Numbered from the stretch's first letter, positions 1 through 9,603 are shown. The stretch is 64,000 nucleotides of DNA from JAYRSJ01 sp041920215 (GCA_041920215.1 JAYRSJ010000022.1:16685-80684); one strand, 5' to 3'. The notes: generated by a model not told the origin, from the letters alone. Translations and numbers: made by a program.

Positions 1-1
1 G

Positions 2-271
2 CTGGCGATACGCGAGCAGACCTTCTCGGCCGATGCGCTGCCGCTCTATCCCTTCAAGTTCGTGATCCCCATCGCCGGTGCGGTGCTGCTGCTGCAGGGC
101 CTGGTGGAGATCGTGCGTTGCGGCATGTGCCTGCGCGCCGGCGAGTGGCCGCGGCGCGACGAGGATGTCGAGGAGGTCGATGTCGAGAAGCTCAAGGAGA
201 TGGTCCATGTGAAGGACGCCGATATCGAGGCGCTGGACCAGTACGTGACCGAGAAAGGCGGCCGGGCATGA
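2..271 (+). CDS. dctQ: TRAP transporter small permease (DctQ family), 3' end only
   Basis: The frame is open from the window edge and ends with a TGA at 269-271, so only about the last 89 residues are present. A hydrophobic segment (around VIPIAGAVLLLQGLVEI) is followed by a charged cytoplasmic tail rich in Glu, Asp and Lys. This matches the last membrane span and C-terminus of the DctQ subunit of tripartite ATP-independent periplasmic transporters, which import organic acids or similar solutes with a sodium or proton gradient. The stop overlaps the start of the large permease (ATGA), the usual dctQ-dctM coupling. The family call rests partly on that neighbour. The solute-binding protein would lie upstream of the window. 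Confidence 0.82.
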   Translation: MAIREQTFSADALPLYPFKFVIPIAGAVLLLQGLVEIVRCGMCLRAGEWPRRDEDVEEVDVEKLKEMVHVKDADIEALDQYVTEKGGRA

Positions 272-2247
272 AGTTCAAGCTGCGCAAGGAACTCTGGTTC
301 GGCTTCGTCCTGATGGGGCTGATCGTCGCGGCCGCGCTGGGCATGCTGATTGCGGTGCCCCAAATCACCAACGGCCATATCGGCCTGCTGATGCTCTCGC
401 TGGTGGTCGTGGCCATCATGCTGGGCTTTCCCACCGCCTTCACGCTGATGGGCATGGGCATGCTCTTCACCTGGGTCGCCTACGAGGAGAACACCGCCAA
501 GACCCTGGACCTGATGGTGCAGTCGGCCTACAAGGTGATGTCCAACGATGTGCTGATCTCGATCCCCCTGTTCGTCTTCATGGGCTATCTGGTGGAGCGG
601 GCCAATCTGATCGAGAAGCTGTTCAAGAGCCTGCACCTGGCGCTGGCGCGCGTGCCAGGTTCGCTGGCGGTGGCCACGCTGGTGACCTGCGCGGTGTTCG
701 CCACCGCCACCGGCATCGTCGGCGCGGTGGTCACGCTGATGGGCCTGCTGGCGTTGCCGCAGATGCTCAAGGGCGGCTACGACGTGCGGCTCTCGGCCGG
801 CGCCATCACTGCCGGTGGCTGCCTGGGCATCCTGATCCCTCCCTCGGTGCTGCTGATCGTCTACGGCGCCACCGCCGGCGTGTCGGTGGTGCAGCTCTAT
901 GCCGGCGCCTTCTTCCCGGGCCTGATGCTGGCGGGGCTCTACATCGTCTACGTGATCCTGATCGCCAAGCTGAAGCCGGCGATGGCGCCGCCGCTGACGG
1001 CCGAGCAGCGCTTCGTGCCGCTGCCAGCCGAGCTGCTGAAGCTCGGGGCCACCCAGGCCAAGCGTGCCCTGCCATCGCTGATCAATGCGCTGAAGGGTTC
1101 GCGCAACCACGGCGTGCCGACCTCGTACCTGCTCAAGCAGCTGGGCATTGCGCTGCTGCCGGCCCTGCTGTTCACGGTGGTGGCCCTGGCCAGCTACAAC
1201 AGCGCGACTCAGGTGCCGCCGCTCGAAGCGCCGAGCAGCGAGCTGTCCGAGATGGGCGCCGGCAGCGAAGCCGATGGGCTGGCCGAGCCTGGCGGCGGCT
1301 TGTCCGAGCCGCCGGCCGCGGCCGACGAGCTGCAGGAGCCAGCGGCCGAACCCGAGGGTGAGACGCTCAAGGAGATGGGCAGCGAGGACGCCGCCAGCGA
1401 CCCGGCCGGCGAGGCCGCAGCTGCGGCGCCGTCCGAGGCCAGCGCCGCAGCGCCGACTTCCGCTGCCGAAGCACTGCAGATCGAGCGCAAGCCCGCCCCC
1501 ACCGGTTTCTGGATCGGTTTGGGGCTGGGCGCGCTGGCGCTGCTGGCCTTCTATGCCATCCTCAGCTTCGCGCGGCTAGAGATCTTCAAGATGCTGCTGT
1601 CCAGCTTCTTCCCGCTGCTGGTGCTGATCCTGGCGGTGCTGGGCTCCATCGTCTTCGGCCTTGCCACGCCCACCGAGGCGGCGGCGGTCGGCGCCCTGGG
1701 CGGCTTCCTGCTGGCGGCGGCCTACAAGCAGCTGACGTTCAATGTGGTCAAGGAAAGCGTATTCCTGACCGCCAAGACCAGCGCGATGGTGTGCTGGCTC
1801 TTCGTCGGCTCGGCGATCTTCTCGGCCGCCTTCGCGCTGCTGGGCGGGCAGGAGCTGGTCGAGCGTTGGGTGCTGAGCATGAACCTGACCAAGACCGAGT
1901 TCCTGATCCTCAGCCAGGTCATCATCTTCATCCTCGGCTGGCCGCTGGAATGGACCGAGATCATCGTGATCTTCATGCCCATCTTCATCCCGCTGCTGGA
2001 CAACTTCGGTGTCGATCCGCTGTTCTTCGGCCTGCTGGTGGCGCTGAACCTGCAGACCGCCTTCCTGAGCCCGCCGGTGGCGATGAGCGCCTTCTACCTG
2101 AAGGGCGTGGCGCCCAAGCATGTGACGCTGAACCAGATCTTCGCTGGCATGCTGCCCTTTATGGGCATACAGCTGGTCGCCATCGTGCTGCTCTATGTGT
2201 TCCCGCAGATCGGCATGTGGCTGCCGCAGCTGCTGTACGGACGCTGA
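268..2247 (+). CDS. dctM: TRAP transporter large permease (DctM family) with a long hydrophilic insert
   Basis: The product is 659 residues; family members are usually about 425. The N-terminal 235 residues and the last 200 or so form the usual hydrophobic DctM scaffold, with segments such as ITAGGCLGILIPPSVLLIVYG and, near the C-terminus, FGLATPTEAAAVGALGG. Between the two halves (residues about 235-410) lies extra material. A basic hydrophilic stretch and one predicted span are followed by roughly 95 residues of Ala/Glu/Pro/Ser/Gly low complexity, and then the scaffold resumes. The ATG at 268 overlaps the dctQ stop, which favours this start over upstream in-frame ones. The protein would carry solute across the inner membrane; the substrate cannot be read from sequence. 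Longer DctM forms occur in some betaproteobacteria, so the insert may be lineage-specific rather than unique. Confidence 0.9.
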   Translation: MKFKLRKELWFGFVLMGLIVAAALGMLIAVPQITNGHIGLLMLSLVVVAIMLGFPTAFTLMGMGMLFTWVAYEENTAKTLDLMVQSAYKVMSNDVLISIPLFVFMGYLVERANLIEKLFKSLHLALARVPGSLAVATLVTCAVFATATGIVGAVVTLMGLLALPQMLKGGYDVRLSAGAITAGGCLGILIPPSVLLIVYGATAGVSVVQLYAGAFFPGLMLAGLYIVYVILIAKLKPAMAPPLTAEQRFVPLPAELLKLGATQAKRALPSLINALKGSRNHGVPTSYLLKQLGIALLPALLFTVVALASYNSATQVPPLEAPSSELSEMGAGSEADGLAEPGGGLSEPPAAADELQEPAAEPEGETLKEMGSEDAASDPAGEAAAAAPSEASAAAPTSAAEALQIERKPAPTGFWIGLGLGALALLAFYAILSFARLEIFKMLLSSFFPLLVLILAVLGSIVFGLATPTEAAAVGALGGFLLAAAYKQLTFNVVKESVFLTAKTSAMVCWLFVGSAIFSAAFALLGGQELVERWVLSMNLTKTEFLILSQVIIFILGWPLEWTEIIVIFMPIFIPLLDNFGVDPLFFGLLVALNLQTAFLSPPVAMSAFYLKGVAPKHVTLNQIFAGMLPFMGIQLVAIVLLYVFPQIGMWLPQLLYGR

Positions 2248-2256
2248 TCCGGCCGC

Positions 2257-3996
2257 CTAGCGCGCCGGGCCGCTGGCCCGGTTGCGGCCCGCCGCCTTGG
2301 CCCGGTAGAGCGCGGCGTCCGCCGCCTGCAGCAGGGCCTCGGCGCTTGGCGCTTCCGGGCTCAGCGGGGCGGCGCCCAGGCTCAGTGTGACGCGCAGCTC
2401 CGCGGCCAGCGTCTGCCAGTCATGGGCGGCGACGCTGCGGCACAGCTTCTCGCTGAGGGCGATGGCGCCGGCCAGCTCGGTGTCGGGCAGCAGCAGCACG
2501 AACTCGTCGCCGCCCAGCCGGGCCAGCAGATCGGGCTGGCGCAGCGGCGCGCGCAGCAGCTGCGCCACCTGGCGCAGCACCGCATCGCCGACGCCATGCG
2601 AATGGCCGTCGTTGATCTGCTTGAAGTGGTCGACATCGATCAGCACCAGGGCCAGCGGGCTGCGATGGCGCCGGGCGCGTTCCAGCTCCAGGGCCAGGCG
2701 CTGCTCGAAGGCGCGCCGGTTGGCCACCAGGGTCAACGCATCCTCGAAGCTGTGGCGCTCCAGCTCGGCCATCAGCGCGCCACGCTGGTGGTCGGCCTCG
2801 ACCAGGCGTGCATTCAGCGCCGCCAGCGTGCCCTCGCGCTCGCGAGCCTGGGCCAGCTCGGCCTCGCTGCGCTCCAGCTGCAGCCGGGCCTCCAGCACAT
2901 GCAGCCTGGCTTCGGCGGCCTGCGAGCGATGCTCGCGGTCGATCGCGTGATAGCGCTTGAAAGCGGCCAGGGCCTCGGCCGCCTGGCCCTGGGCCTCCAG
3001 CGCCTCGCTCAGATGCAGCAGGGTCAGCGCATGCTGCTCGGCCAGGCCGAGCGCGGCGAACAGGGCATCGGCGGCGCCGAGCGCGTCCAGCGCGGCCGGC
3101 AGATCGCCGCTGCGCAACGCCAGCTCGCCCAGGGCCGCCAGCGTCACCGCCTCCATGCGCCGGCCCGGCAGCGCGCGCGCCTGGCGCAGCTGCTCCTGCA
3201 GATGGCTGCGGGCGCGCTCCCATTGGCCCTGGGCGCGCAGCGCGGCGCCCAGCGTGTCCTGGCAGATCACGCTGAACTCGGCATCACCGGCCTGGCGGGC
3301 CAGCGGCAGCGCGCGTGCCAGCAGGTCCTCGGCCGCCGCGAAATGCGCATGGGCCTGAGCCGCGCTGTCCGGCTGATCCGCCAGCCGCTTGCCCCAGCAG
3401 ATGCGGGCATAGGCCATATTGTTCAGCAGCGAGGCCACATGGTAGTGATCGCCCAGCGCCTCGTAGATGGGCAGGGCCTGCTGGCCCAGGCGCAGCGCGC
3501 GGGCGTCGTCGCCCATCTGGTTGGCGACGATGGCGGTATTCATCAGCGCATCGGCCTCGCCGGCCCCATCGCCAGCGGCCTGGCTGAGGCTGCGGGCCAG
3601 CTCGAACTGCTGCAGGGCCTCGTCCTGCTGGCCCAGCAGGCACAGGCTGATACCCAGATTGGACAGCGCCCGCGAGCGTGCCAGTGCCTGGGCATCGGCG
3701 TCCGCCAGGGCCGCAAAGGTCCGCACGGCGCGCCTTCCGGCGCTCGCCGCGCCCGCATAGTCGGCCAGCTGGCGCAGGCACACGCCCTGCAGCGACAGGG
3801 CCTCGGCCAGCTCGAGCCGGGCGTCGGCCAGAGGTTCCAGCAGCGCGACGGCCTCGGCCGTCAGTGCGGCAGCCGGCGCGGGCTGCTGGCGGCGCAGCGA
3901 CTGGGCCTGCGCCAGGCAGTCGCGGGCGCGCTGCAGCGCGGCCAGGGCCGGGTCGGCTTCAGACTCAGGGGAGGGAATGCAGGCATCAGGGGACAC
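2257..3996 (-). CDS. TPR-repeat protein with C-terminal GGDEF diguanylate cyclase domain
   Basis: The product is 579 residues with no signal peptide or membrane span, so it is probably cytoplasmic. Residues about 15-350 are alpha-helical tetratricopeptide-like repeats rich in Ala, Leu and Gln. A short coiled-coil stretch (about 350-400) leads into a GGDEF domain (about 410-575). The active-site loop reads LGGDEFVLLLP near residue 494, and the upstream IDVDHFKQIND segment carries the metal-binding Asp, so the domain should make cyclic di-GMP from GTP. The TPR part probably senses a protein partner. It converges on dctM with only nine bases between the stops. I cannot tell which process it controls. 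Confidence 0.9.
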   Translation of the reverse strand: MSPDACIPSPESEADPALAALQRARDCLAQAQSLRRQQPAPAAALTAEAVALLEPLADARLELAEALSLQGVCLRQLADYAGAASAGRRAVRTFAALADADAQALARSRALSNLGISLCLLGQQDEALQQFELARSLSQAAGDGAGEADALMNTAIVANQMGDDARALRLGQQALPIYEALGDHYHVASLLNNMAYARICWGKRLADQPDSAAQAHAHFAAAEDLLARALPLARQAGDAEFSVICQDTLGAALRAQGQWERARSHLQEQLRQARALPGRRMEAVTLAALGELALRSGDLPAALDALGAADALFAALGLAEQHALTLLHLSEALEAQGQAAEALAAFKRYHAIDREHRSQAAEARLHVLEARLQLERSEAELAQAREREGTLAALNARLVEADHQRGALMAELERHSFEDALTLVANRRAFEQRLALELERARRHRSPLALVLIDVDHFKQINDGHSHGVGDAVLRQVAQLLRAPLRQPDLLARLGGDEFVLLLPDTELAGAIALSEKLCRSVAAHDWQTLAAELRVTLSLGAAPLSPEAPSAEALLQAADAALYRAKAAGRNRASGPAR

Positions 3997-4088
3997 AGCG
4001 GGCCGCTTCTTGCATGGATAGGCCCGATTGTGTCCGCTGGCGCCGCCCGCATCGGCGGCGACGCTGTCGCCGCGGCCGCAGCGCGAAC

Positions 4089-5630
4089 TCAGGCGCCGCG
4101 CGTGCCCAGCCGGAAGGCCTCCACCAGGCCGGCCAGCTGGGTGGCCTGCTGCTGCATGCTGGCGGCGGCCGCGGCGCTTTCCTCCACCAGGGCGGAGTTC
4201 TGCTGGGTCATATGGTCCAGCTGGGCCACCGCCTGGTTCACCTGGCCTATGCTCAGGCTCTGCTCGCGGCTGCTGGCGCTGACCTCGCCCAGCACATCGG
4301 CCACCCGGCGCACGCTGCCCACCACCTCGCTCATCGTGCTGCCGGCACGGTTGACCAGGGAGGAACCGGCCTCGACCTCGCTGACGCTGGCGCCGATCAG
4401 GCCCTTGATCTCCTTGGCCGCCTCGGCGCTGCGCTGGGCCAGCGTGCGCACCTCGGAGGCCACCACCGCGAAGCCGCGGCCCTGCTCGCCGGCCCGCGCC
4501 GCTTCCACCGCCGCATTCAGCGCCAGGATATTGGTCTGGAAGGCGATGCCGTCGATCACGCCGATGATGTCGCCGATGCGGCTCGAGCTGCTCTGGATGC
4601 GACCCATGCTGGCGACCACCTGGCCCACCACATCGCCACCGCTTTGCGCCACCTGGGCGGCGTTGAGCGCCAGCTGGTTGGCGGTGGCGGCCGAATCGGA
4701 GGACTGGTGCACCGTGGCGGTCAGCTGCTCCATCGTCGAGGCGGTCTCTTGCAGGCTGCTGGCGGTCTCCTCGGTGCGTTGGCTGAGGTCGGCATTGCCG
4801 TCGGCGATCTCGGTGGCCGCGGTCTTGATGTTCTCGGCGCTGTCGCGCACCGCCTGCACGATGCCGCGCAGCGACACCACCATGGTGTTGAGGCCGCGCT
4901 GCAGATCGCCGATCTCGTCGCTGCGCGCGCCGGCGTCGATCTGCACCGACAGATCGCCGTTGCCGATGCGCTCGGTGGCAGCCAGCGCGGTGCGCAGCGG
5001 CGGCACGATGGCCCGCACCATCAGCCAGGTCGAGATCAGCAGCAGCAGCACCACCGCGCTCAGCACGCTGGCGGTGATGCTGATGTCGATGCTGCGCGCG
5101 CGCTGGGCGGCGGCGGCCTGGTCGACCGCACGCTGGTACTGCAGGTCGACAAAGGCCTTCTGTGCGTCCAGATAGGCATTGAGCTCGCTGCGCACCTTGG
5201 CGATGCCGGCCTCGTCGCGGCTCTTGGCGGCCTCGTTGCGGGTCGCGATATAGACGCCGCGCGCCTTCGCGATCGCGGCCAGGCTGGCCTTCTCGGCCTC
5301 GGTATCGGCGCTGGCGTCGATCTTCTTCTGCAGCGTGGAGATCGCGGCCGAGGTGGCGTCCATCTCGGGCTTGAGCAGCCCGCCCAGCGCGGGGTCCGGG
5401 CTCATCAGGCCGGCCATGGTGCGGGCCGCGTTGGCCTGGGTCAGGCCGGCCCAGCGCAGCGCCATCTCCAGCTTGTCGCGCTGGGCGGTCTGGGCCTGCT
5501 GCTCGGCCGCCAGCTCCTGCGAGGTGCGCCAGCTGCTGATCACGGTGACCGCGACCAGCAGCACCGCGGTCACCAGGGTGGGCAGCCAGAGGCGAAAGGA
5601 AATGCCGGTCTTGTTGCCTGTCTTGTTCAT
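4089..5630 (-). CDS. Methyl-accepting chemotaxis protein
   Basis: This 513-residue transducer has the classic layout. A first membrane span lies at about residues 12-32 and a periplasmic four-helix-type sensor region at about 33-185. A second span is at about 186-208, a HAMP linker at about 209-262, and a long coiled-coil signalling domain runs to the end. The signalling hairpin tip (IDGIAFQTNILALNAAVEA, near residue 365) is intact, so it should couple to CheA and CheW. The C-terminus ends in RLGTRGA and lacks the NWETF-type pentapeptide that tethers CheR and CheB in enteric receptors. The ligand is unknown. It stands alone, with no che genes nearby. Confidence 0.94.
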   Translation of the reverse strand: MNKTGNKTGISFRLWLPTLVTAVLLVAVTVISSWRTSQELAAEQQAQTAQRDKLEMALRWAGLTQANAARTMAGLMSPDPALGGLLKPEMDATSAAISTLQKKIDASADTEAEKASLAAIAKARGVYIATRNEAAKSRDEAGIAKVRSELNAYLDAQKAFVDLQYQRAVDQAAAAQRARSIDISITASVLSAVVLLLLISTWLMVRAIVPPLRTALAATERIGNGDLSVQIDAGARSDEIGDLQRGLNTMVVSLRGIVQAVRDSAENIKTAATEIADGNADLSQRTEETASSLQETASTMEQLTATVHQSSDSAATANQLALNAAQVAQSGGDVVGQVVASMGRIQSSSSRIGDIIGVIDGIAFQTNILALNAAVEAARAGEQGRGFAVVASEVRTLAQRSAEAAKEIKGLIGASVSEVEAGSSLVNRAGSTMSEVVGSVRRVADVLGEVSASSREQSLSIGQVNQAVAQLDHMTQQNSALVEESAAAAASMQQQATQLAGLVEAFRLGTRGA

Positions 5631-5761
5631 CTGCGCGCTCCTGCGTTCAATGCACCAACGATGTGCCTTCGATTGAATGCCGGGGCGGGCGCCCTGTCAA
5701 TGCGGGGCGGCCAGACCTCGCACGCCTGTCGCCTGCGTCGGGGTCAGGTCTTGAGCCGGGC

Positions 5762-5797
5762 AAAACAAAAGCCCGCAGGCCATGGGCGCTGCGGGCT
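5762..5797 (-). terminator. Rho-independent terminator after the orphan? No: for transcription leaving the chemotaxis side is unlikely; it serves the minus strand end of the indolepyruvate oxidoreductase gene
   Basis: The arms AGCCCGCAG (5770-5778) and CTGCGGGCT (5789-5797) are perfectly complementary over 9 bases with a 10-base loop. On the minus strand the hairpin is followed by a T-rich tract (TTTTGTTTTG, 5761-5770). It starts 16 bases past the stop of the indolepyruvate oxidoreductase gene, so it should end that transcript before the chemotaxis gene. Confidence 0.85.
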
Positions 5798-5812
5798 CGG
5801 GGGCTGCCGGCT

Positions 5813-8800
5813 TCAGGCCAGCTGCTGCCACTGCTGCATCAACGCGTCCCACTTGGCGCGGGCCGCCTTGACATGGCGCTCCTTGACATGGCCGTAGCCG
5901 CGGATCTCCTCGGGGACGCGGGCGATCTCGGTCGCCAGGCTCAGGCGCTCGCTGGTCAGGCCCTTGGCCAGCAGGGTCTCGATGCTGGCGCGGTAGTCGA
6001 CGATCAGCTGGCGCTCCATCCGGCGCTCCTCGGTGCGGCCGAAGATGTCGAAGGCACCGCCGCGCAGGCCCTTGAGCTTGGCCAGCAGGCCAAAGGCGGG
6101 GCGCACCCAGCTGCCGAAGGGGCGCTTGACCAGCTCGCCCTTGTCGTTCTTCTTGGCCAGCAGCGGCGGCGCCAGGTGGTGGACGATCTTGTAGTCGCCC
6201 TCGAACTGCGCCGCCAGTTTTTGCACGAACTTGGGGTCGGTGTGCAGACGGGCGACCTCGTACTCGTCCTTGTAGGCCATCAGCTTGAACAGATAGCGGG
6301 CGACGGCCTCGCTGAGGCGGGTCGAGTTCAGCGGGCTTTCGGCGGCGCGCACCTGCTCGACAAAGGCCCGGTAGCGCTGCGCATAGGCGGCGTCCTGGTA
6401 GTCGCTCAGGAACTCGACGCGCTTGGCCACCAGCTCGTCCACGCTCTGGCGCTTGACGATCTGGATCACCTGCTGGGTGGCGAACAGGGCCTGCACCGCG
6501 GCCAGATCATGGGCGCAGCGGCGGCCCCATTCGAAGGCGGCCTTGTTGTTGTCGATCTGCACGCCGTTGAGCTCGATGGCGCGCATCAGCGCGGCATAGC
6601 TCAGCGGCACACGGCCCTTCTGCCAGGCGTAGCCCAGCATCAGCGGGTTGGTGTAGAGCGAGTCGCCGACCAGCTTCACCGCCACCTCCTCGGCATCGAA
6701 CATGCCCAGGTTCTGAGTCCCGACGGCCTTGGCCACCGCGGCCTCGCAGGCGGCGCCGGGGAAGCTCCAGTTGGCGTCGTTGACCAGGCTGGCGGTCGGC
6801 GAGCCGTGGGTGTTCAGTGCCACATAGCTGCGGCCCTCGCGCATCACCGCCAGCGTGCTCTTGTTGGCCGCCACGATGGAGTCGCAGGCGATCACCAGCT
6901 GGGCCTCGGCGGTGCCGACCTTGGTGCAGTGGATGTCCTCGGCCCGGTTGGCGATCTGGATATGGCTCCAGGTGGCGCCGCCCTTCTGGGCCAGGCCGGC
7001 GGCGTCCTGGGTGATCACGCCCTTGCCTTCCAGGTGGGCGGCCATGCCCAGCAGCTGGCCGATGGTGATCACGCCGGTGCCGCCCACGCCGGCCACCACG
7101 ATGCCCCAGGCCTTGTCGGCATTGGGGATCTGCGGCTGGGGCAGCACGGGCAGGCTGGCGTCGAAGGGGCTGGCTTTCTTGTCCTTCTTGGGCTTCTTCA
7201 GCTCGCCGCCCTCGATGGTGACGAAGCTGGGGCAGAAGCCCTTGACGCAGCTGAAGTCCTTGTTGCAGCTGTTCTGGTTGATCTGGCGCTTGCGGCCGAA
7301 CTCGGTCTCCAGCGGCTCCACCGACAGGCAGTTGCTCTGGATCGAGCAGTCGCCGCAGCCCTCGCAGACCAGCTCGTTGATCACCGTGCGCTTGGCCGGA
7401 TCGACCAGCTTGCCGCGCTTGCGGCGGCGGCGCTTCTCGGTGGCGCAGGTCTGGTCGTAGATGATGACGCTGACGCCGGCGATCTCGCGGAACTGGCGCT
7501 GGATCGCATCCAACTCGTCGCGGTGGTGCACGGTGACGCCGGCGGCCAGCGCCCGGCCGCTGTACTTCTCGGGCTCGTCGGTGACGATCACCAGCTTGGC
7601 CACGCCCTCCGAGATCAGGCTGTTCATGATCTGGGTGACGCTATGGCCCTCGGGGCGTTCGCCCACCTGCTGGCCGCCGGTCATCGCGACCGCGTCGTTG
7701 TACAGCAGCTTGTAGGTGATGTTGACGCCGGCGGCGATGCTCTGGCGTATCGCCAGGATGCCGCTATGGAAGTAGGTGCCGTCGCCCAGGTTGGAGAAGA
7801 TGTGCTTCTCGTCGGTGAACGGCGCCTGGCCCACCCAGGGCACGCCCTCGCCACCCATCTGGGTGAAGGTGGCGGTGCTGCGGCCGGGCATCCAGGTCAC
7901 CATGTAATGGCAGCCGATGCCGCCCACCGCGCGCGAACCCTCGGGCACGCGGGTGCTGGTGTTGTGCGGGCAGCCCGAGCAGAACCAGGGCGTGCGATCG
8001 GCGCCGCCGGCGGTCTTCTCCTCGCTCTTCAGCGAGGCTTCCTTGGCGTCGATCAGGGCCACGCGGGCCTCCAGGCGGGCCGCCACATCGGCGTCCACGC
8101 CCAGCTTCTTCAGGCGCTTGGCGATGGCGCGGGCGATGATGGCGGGCGTCAGATCGGCCTGCGGGCGCAGCAGCCAGTTGCTGCTGGGATTGGGCAGGCC
8201 CCACTCGCCGCCGCTGCCTTCGGCGGCCTGGCCGTCGTCGTTGAACTTGCCCAGCACATGGGGCCGCACATCGGGGCGCCAGTTGTAGAGCTGTTCCTTG
8301 ATCTGGTACTCGATGACCTGGCGCTTCTCCTCGATGACCAGGATCTCCTGCAGGCCGGCCGCGAAGTCGCGGGTGATCTCGGCCTCCAGCGGCCAGACCA
8401 CATTCACCTTGTGCAGGCGGATGCCGAGGCGGCGGCAGGTGTCGTCGTCCAGACCCAGGTCGTGCAGGGCCTGGCGGGTGTCGTTCCAGGCCTTGCCCGA
8501 GGCGATCAGGCCCAGGCGGTCCTGCGGCGTCGCGATGACGTTGTAGTTGAGCTTGTTGGCACGCACATAGGCCAGCGCGGCGTACCACTTGTAGTCCATC
8601 ATCCGCGCTTCCTGCTCCAGCGGCGGATCGGGCCAGCGGATGTGCAGGCCGCCCGCCGGCATCTGGAAGTCCTCGGGGGTGATGATCTGGACCCGGTCCG
8701 GATCGACGCTGATGCTGGCCGAGGATTCGACGATCTCCTGGATGGTCTTCATGCCCGACCACAGGCCCGAGAAGCGGCTCATCGCGAAGGCATGCAGGCC

Positions 8801-9379
8801 CATGTCCAGGATGTCCTGCACGCTGGACGGGAAGAACACCGGGAAACCCACCGCCTTGAACACATGGTCGCTCTGGTGCGCGGCGGTGCTGCTCTTGGCG
8901 ATATGGTCGTCGCCGGCCACCGCGATCACGCCGCCATGCTTGGACGTGCCAGCCATATTGGCGTGCTTGAACACATCGATGCAGCGGTCCACGCCCGGGC
9001 CCTTGCCATACCAGAGGCCGAACACGCCGTCGAAGCGCGCCTTCTCGGGGAACAGGGCCAGCTGCTGCGTGCCCCAGACCGCGGTGGCGCCCAGCTCCTC
9101 GTTGACGCCGGGCTGGAACACGATGTTCTGCCTGGCCAGATGCTTTTTGGCGGCCATCAGCGCCTGGTCATAGCCGCCCAGCGGCGAGCCGCGGTAGCCG
9201 GAAACGAAGCCGGCGGTATTGAGCCCGGCCAGCGCGTCGCGGGTGCGTTGCAGCATCGGCAGGCGCACCAGGGCCTGCACCCCGCTCATGAAGGCGCGAC
9301 CCTGGTCGAGCGCGTATTTGTCGTCCAGCGAGACCTTCTCGAGGGCGCGCAGAATATGTTCGGGCAGCGGGGCGTTCAT
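5813..9379 (-). CDS. Indolepyruvate ferredoxin oxidoreductase, fused single-chain form
   Basis: The product is 1188 residues, the length of the fused alpha/beta/gamma enzyme of proteobacteria. It oxidatively decarboxylates aryl-pyruvates (from Trp, Phe or Tyr transamination) to aryl-acetyl-CoA with thiamine diphosphate and iron-sulfur clusters, passing electrons to ferredoxin. The N-terminal pyrimidine-binding domain contains GFVSGYRGSPLGGYD (near residue 57). The thiamine diphosphate domain carries CSGCPHNTST (about 466). A cluster-type Cys region begins CEGCGDCSIQSNC (about 672) and continues through KDFSCVKGFCP. The C-terminal gamma-type domain begins near GIVVAGVGGTGVITIG (about 760). A divergent Lrp-family gene lies 224 bases upstream, which fits control by an amino acid. 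Confidence 0.93.
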   Translation of the reverse strand: MNAPLPEHILRALEKVSLDDKYALDQGRAFMSGVQALVRLPMLQRTRDALAGLNTAGFVSGYRGSPLGGYDQALMAAKKHLARQNIVFQPGVNEELGATAVWGTQQLALFPEKARFDGVFGLWYGKGPGVDRCIDVFKHANMAGTSKHGGVIAVAGDDHIAKSSTAAHQSDHVFKAVGFPVFFPSSVQDILDMGLHAFAMSRFSGLWSGMKTIQEIVESSASISVDPDRVQIITPEDFQMPAGGLHIRWPDPPLEQEARMMDYKWYAALAYVRANKLNYNVIATPQDRLGLIASGKAWNDTRQALHDLGLDDDTCRRLGIRLHKVNVVWPLEAEITRDFAAGLQEILVIEEKRQVIEYQIKEQLYNWRPDVRPHVLGKFNDDGQAAEGSGGEWGLPNPSSNWLLRPQADLTPAIIARAIAKRLKKLGVDADVAARLEARVALIDAKEASLKSEEKTAGGADRTPWFCSGCPHNTSTRVPEGSRAVGGIGCHYMVTWMPGRSTATFTQMGGEGVPWVGQAPFTDEKHIFSNLGDGTYFHSGILAIRQSIAAGVNITYKLLYNDAVAMTGGQQVGERPEGHSVTQIMNSLISEGVAKLVIVTDEPEKYSGRALAAGVTVHHRDELDAIQRQFREIAGVSVIIYDQTCATEKRRRRKRGKLVDPAKRTVINELVCEGCGDCSIQSNCLSVEPLETEFGRKRQINQNSCNKDFSCVKGFCPSFVTIEGGELKKPKKDKKASPFDASLPVLPQPQIPNADKAWGIVVAGVGGTGVITIGQLLGMAAHLEGKGVITQDAAGLAQKGGATWSHIQIANRAEDIHCTKVGTAEAQLVIACDSIVAANKSTLAVMREGRSYVALNTHGSPTASLVNDANWSFPGAACEAAVAKAVGTQNLGMFDAEEVAVKLVGDSLYTNPLMLGYAWQKGRVPLSYAALMRAIELNGVQIDNNKAAFEWGRRCAHDLAAVQALFATQQVIQIVKRQSVDELVAKRVEFLSDYQDAAYAQRYRAFVEQVRAAESPLNSTRLSEAVARYLFKLMAYKDEYEVARLHTDPKFVQKLAAQFEGDYKIVHHLAPPLLAKKNDKGELVKRPFGSWVRPAFGLLAKLKGLRGGAFDIFGRTEERRMERQLIVDYRASIETLLAKGLTSERLSLATEIARVPEEIRGYGHVKERHVKAARAKWDALMQQWQQLA

Positions 9380-9534
9380 CGTCAGGGGGCTCCAGGATGG
9401 CGTGCTTGTGGCGGCTCGGGTCGAGCGATGGCTGAGGGCGCTGGCGCCACGGCTTGTGGCCTGGCGCCGGCCCGGGGTTCTGGCCTTGTGGCCCTTGCCG
9501 GCTTTTCGGCCGGCCTGCGAGTGTAGGGAATTGG

Positions 9535-9563
9535 CCGCGAGCGGTGCTTTCTATCTCTCGCGG
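9535..9563. promoter_or_regulatory. Inverted repeat between indolepyruvate oxidoreductase and lrp-like genes
   Basis: CCGCGAG (9535-9541) and CTCGCGG (9557-9563) form a perfect 7-base inverted repeat with a 15-base spacer. It sits inside the 224-base gap between two divergent genes. The arrangement fits a regulator site, possibly for the adjacent Lrp/AsnC protein, but no binding consensus is available here to confirm this. The rest of the gap shows no convincing paired -35/-10 elements. Confidence 0.35.
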
Positions 9564-9603
9564 TATCCCGGCGCTCAGAGCAATAATCTTGCGCTGAAAA
9601 CCG

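Noticed and set aside
2422..5175. Very long plus-strand open frame opposite the GGDEF and chemotaxis genes
   Set aside because: It is a high-GC shadow frame. The opposite strand encodes two proteins with intact domains and motifs.
5663..9526. 1287-codon open frame opposite the indolepyruvate oxidoreductase
   Set aside because: Composition is His/Gln/Gly/Ala-rich without any domain, and the minus-strand gene is clearly real.
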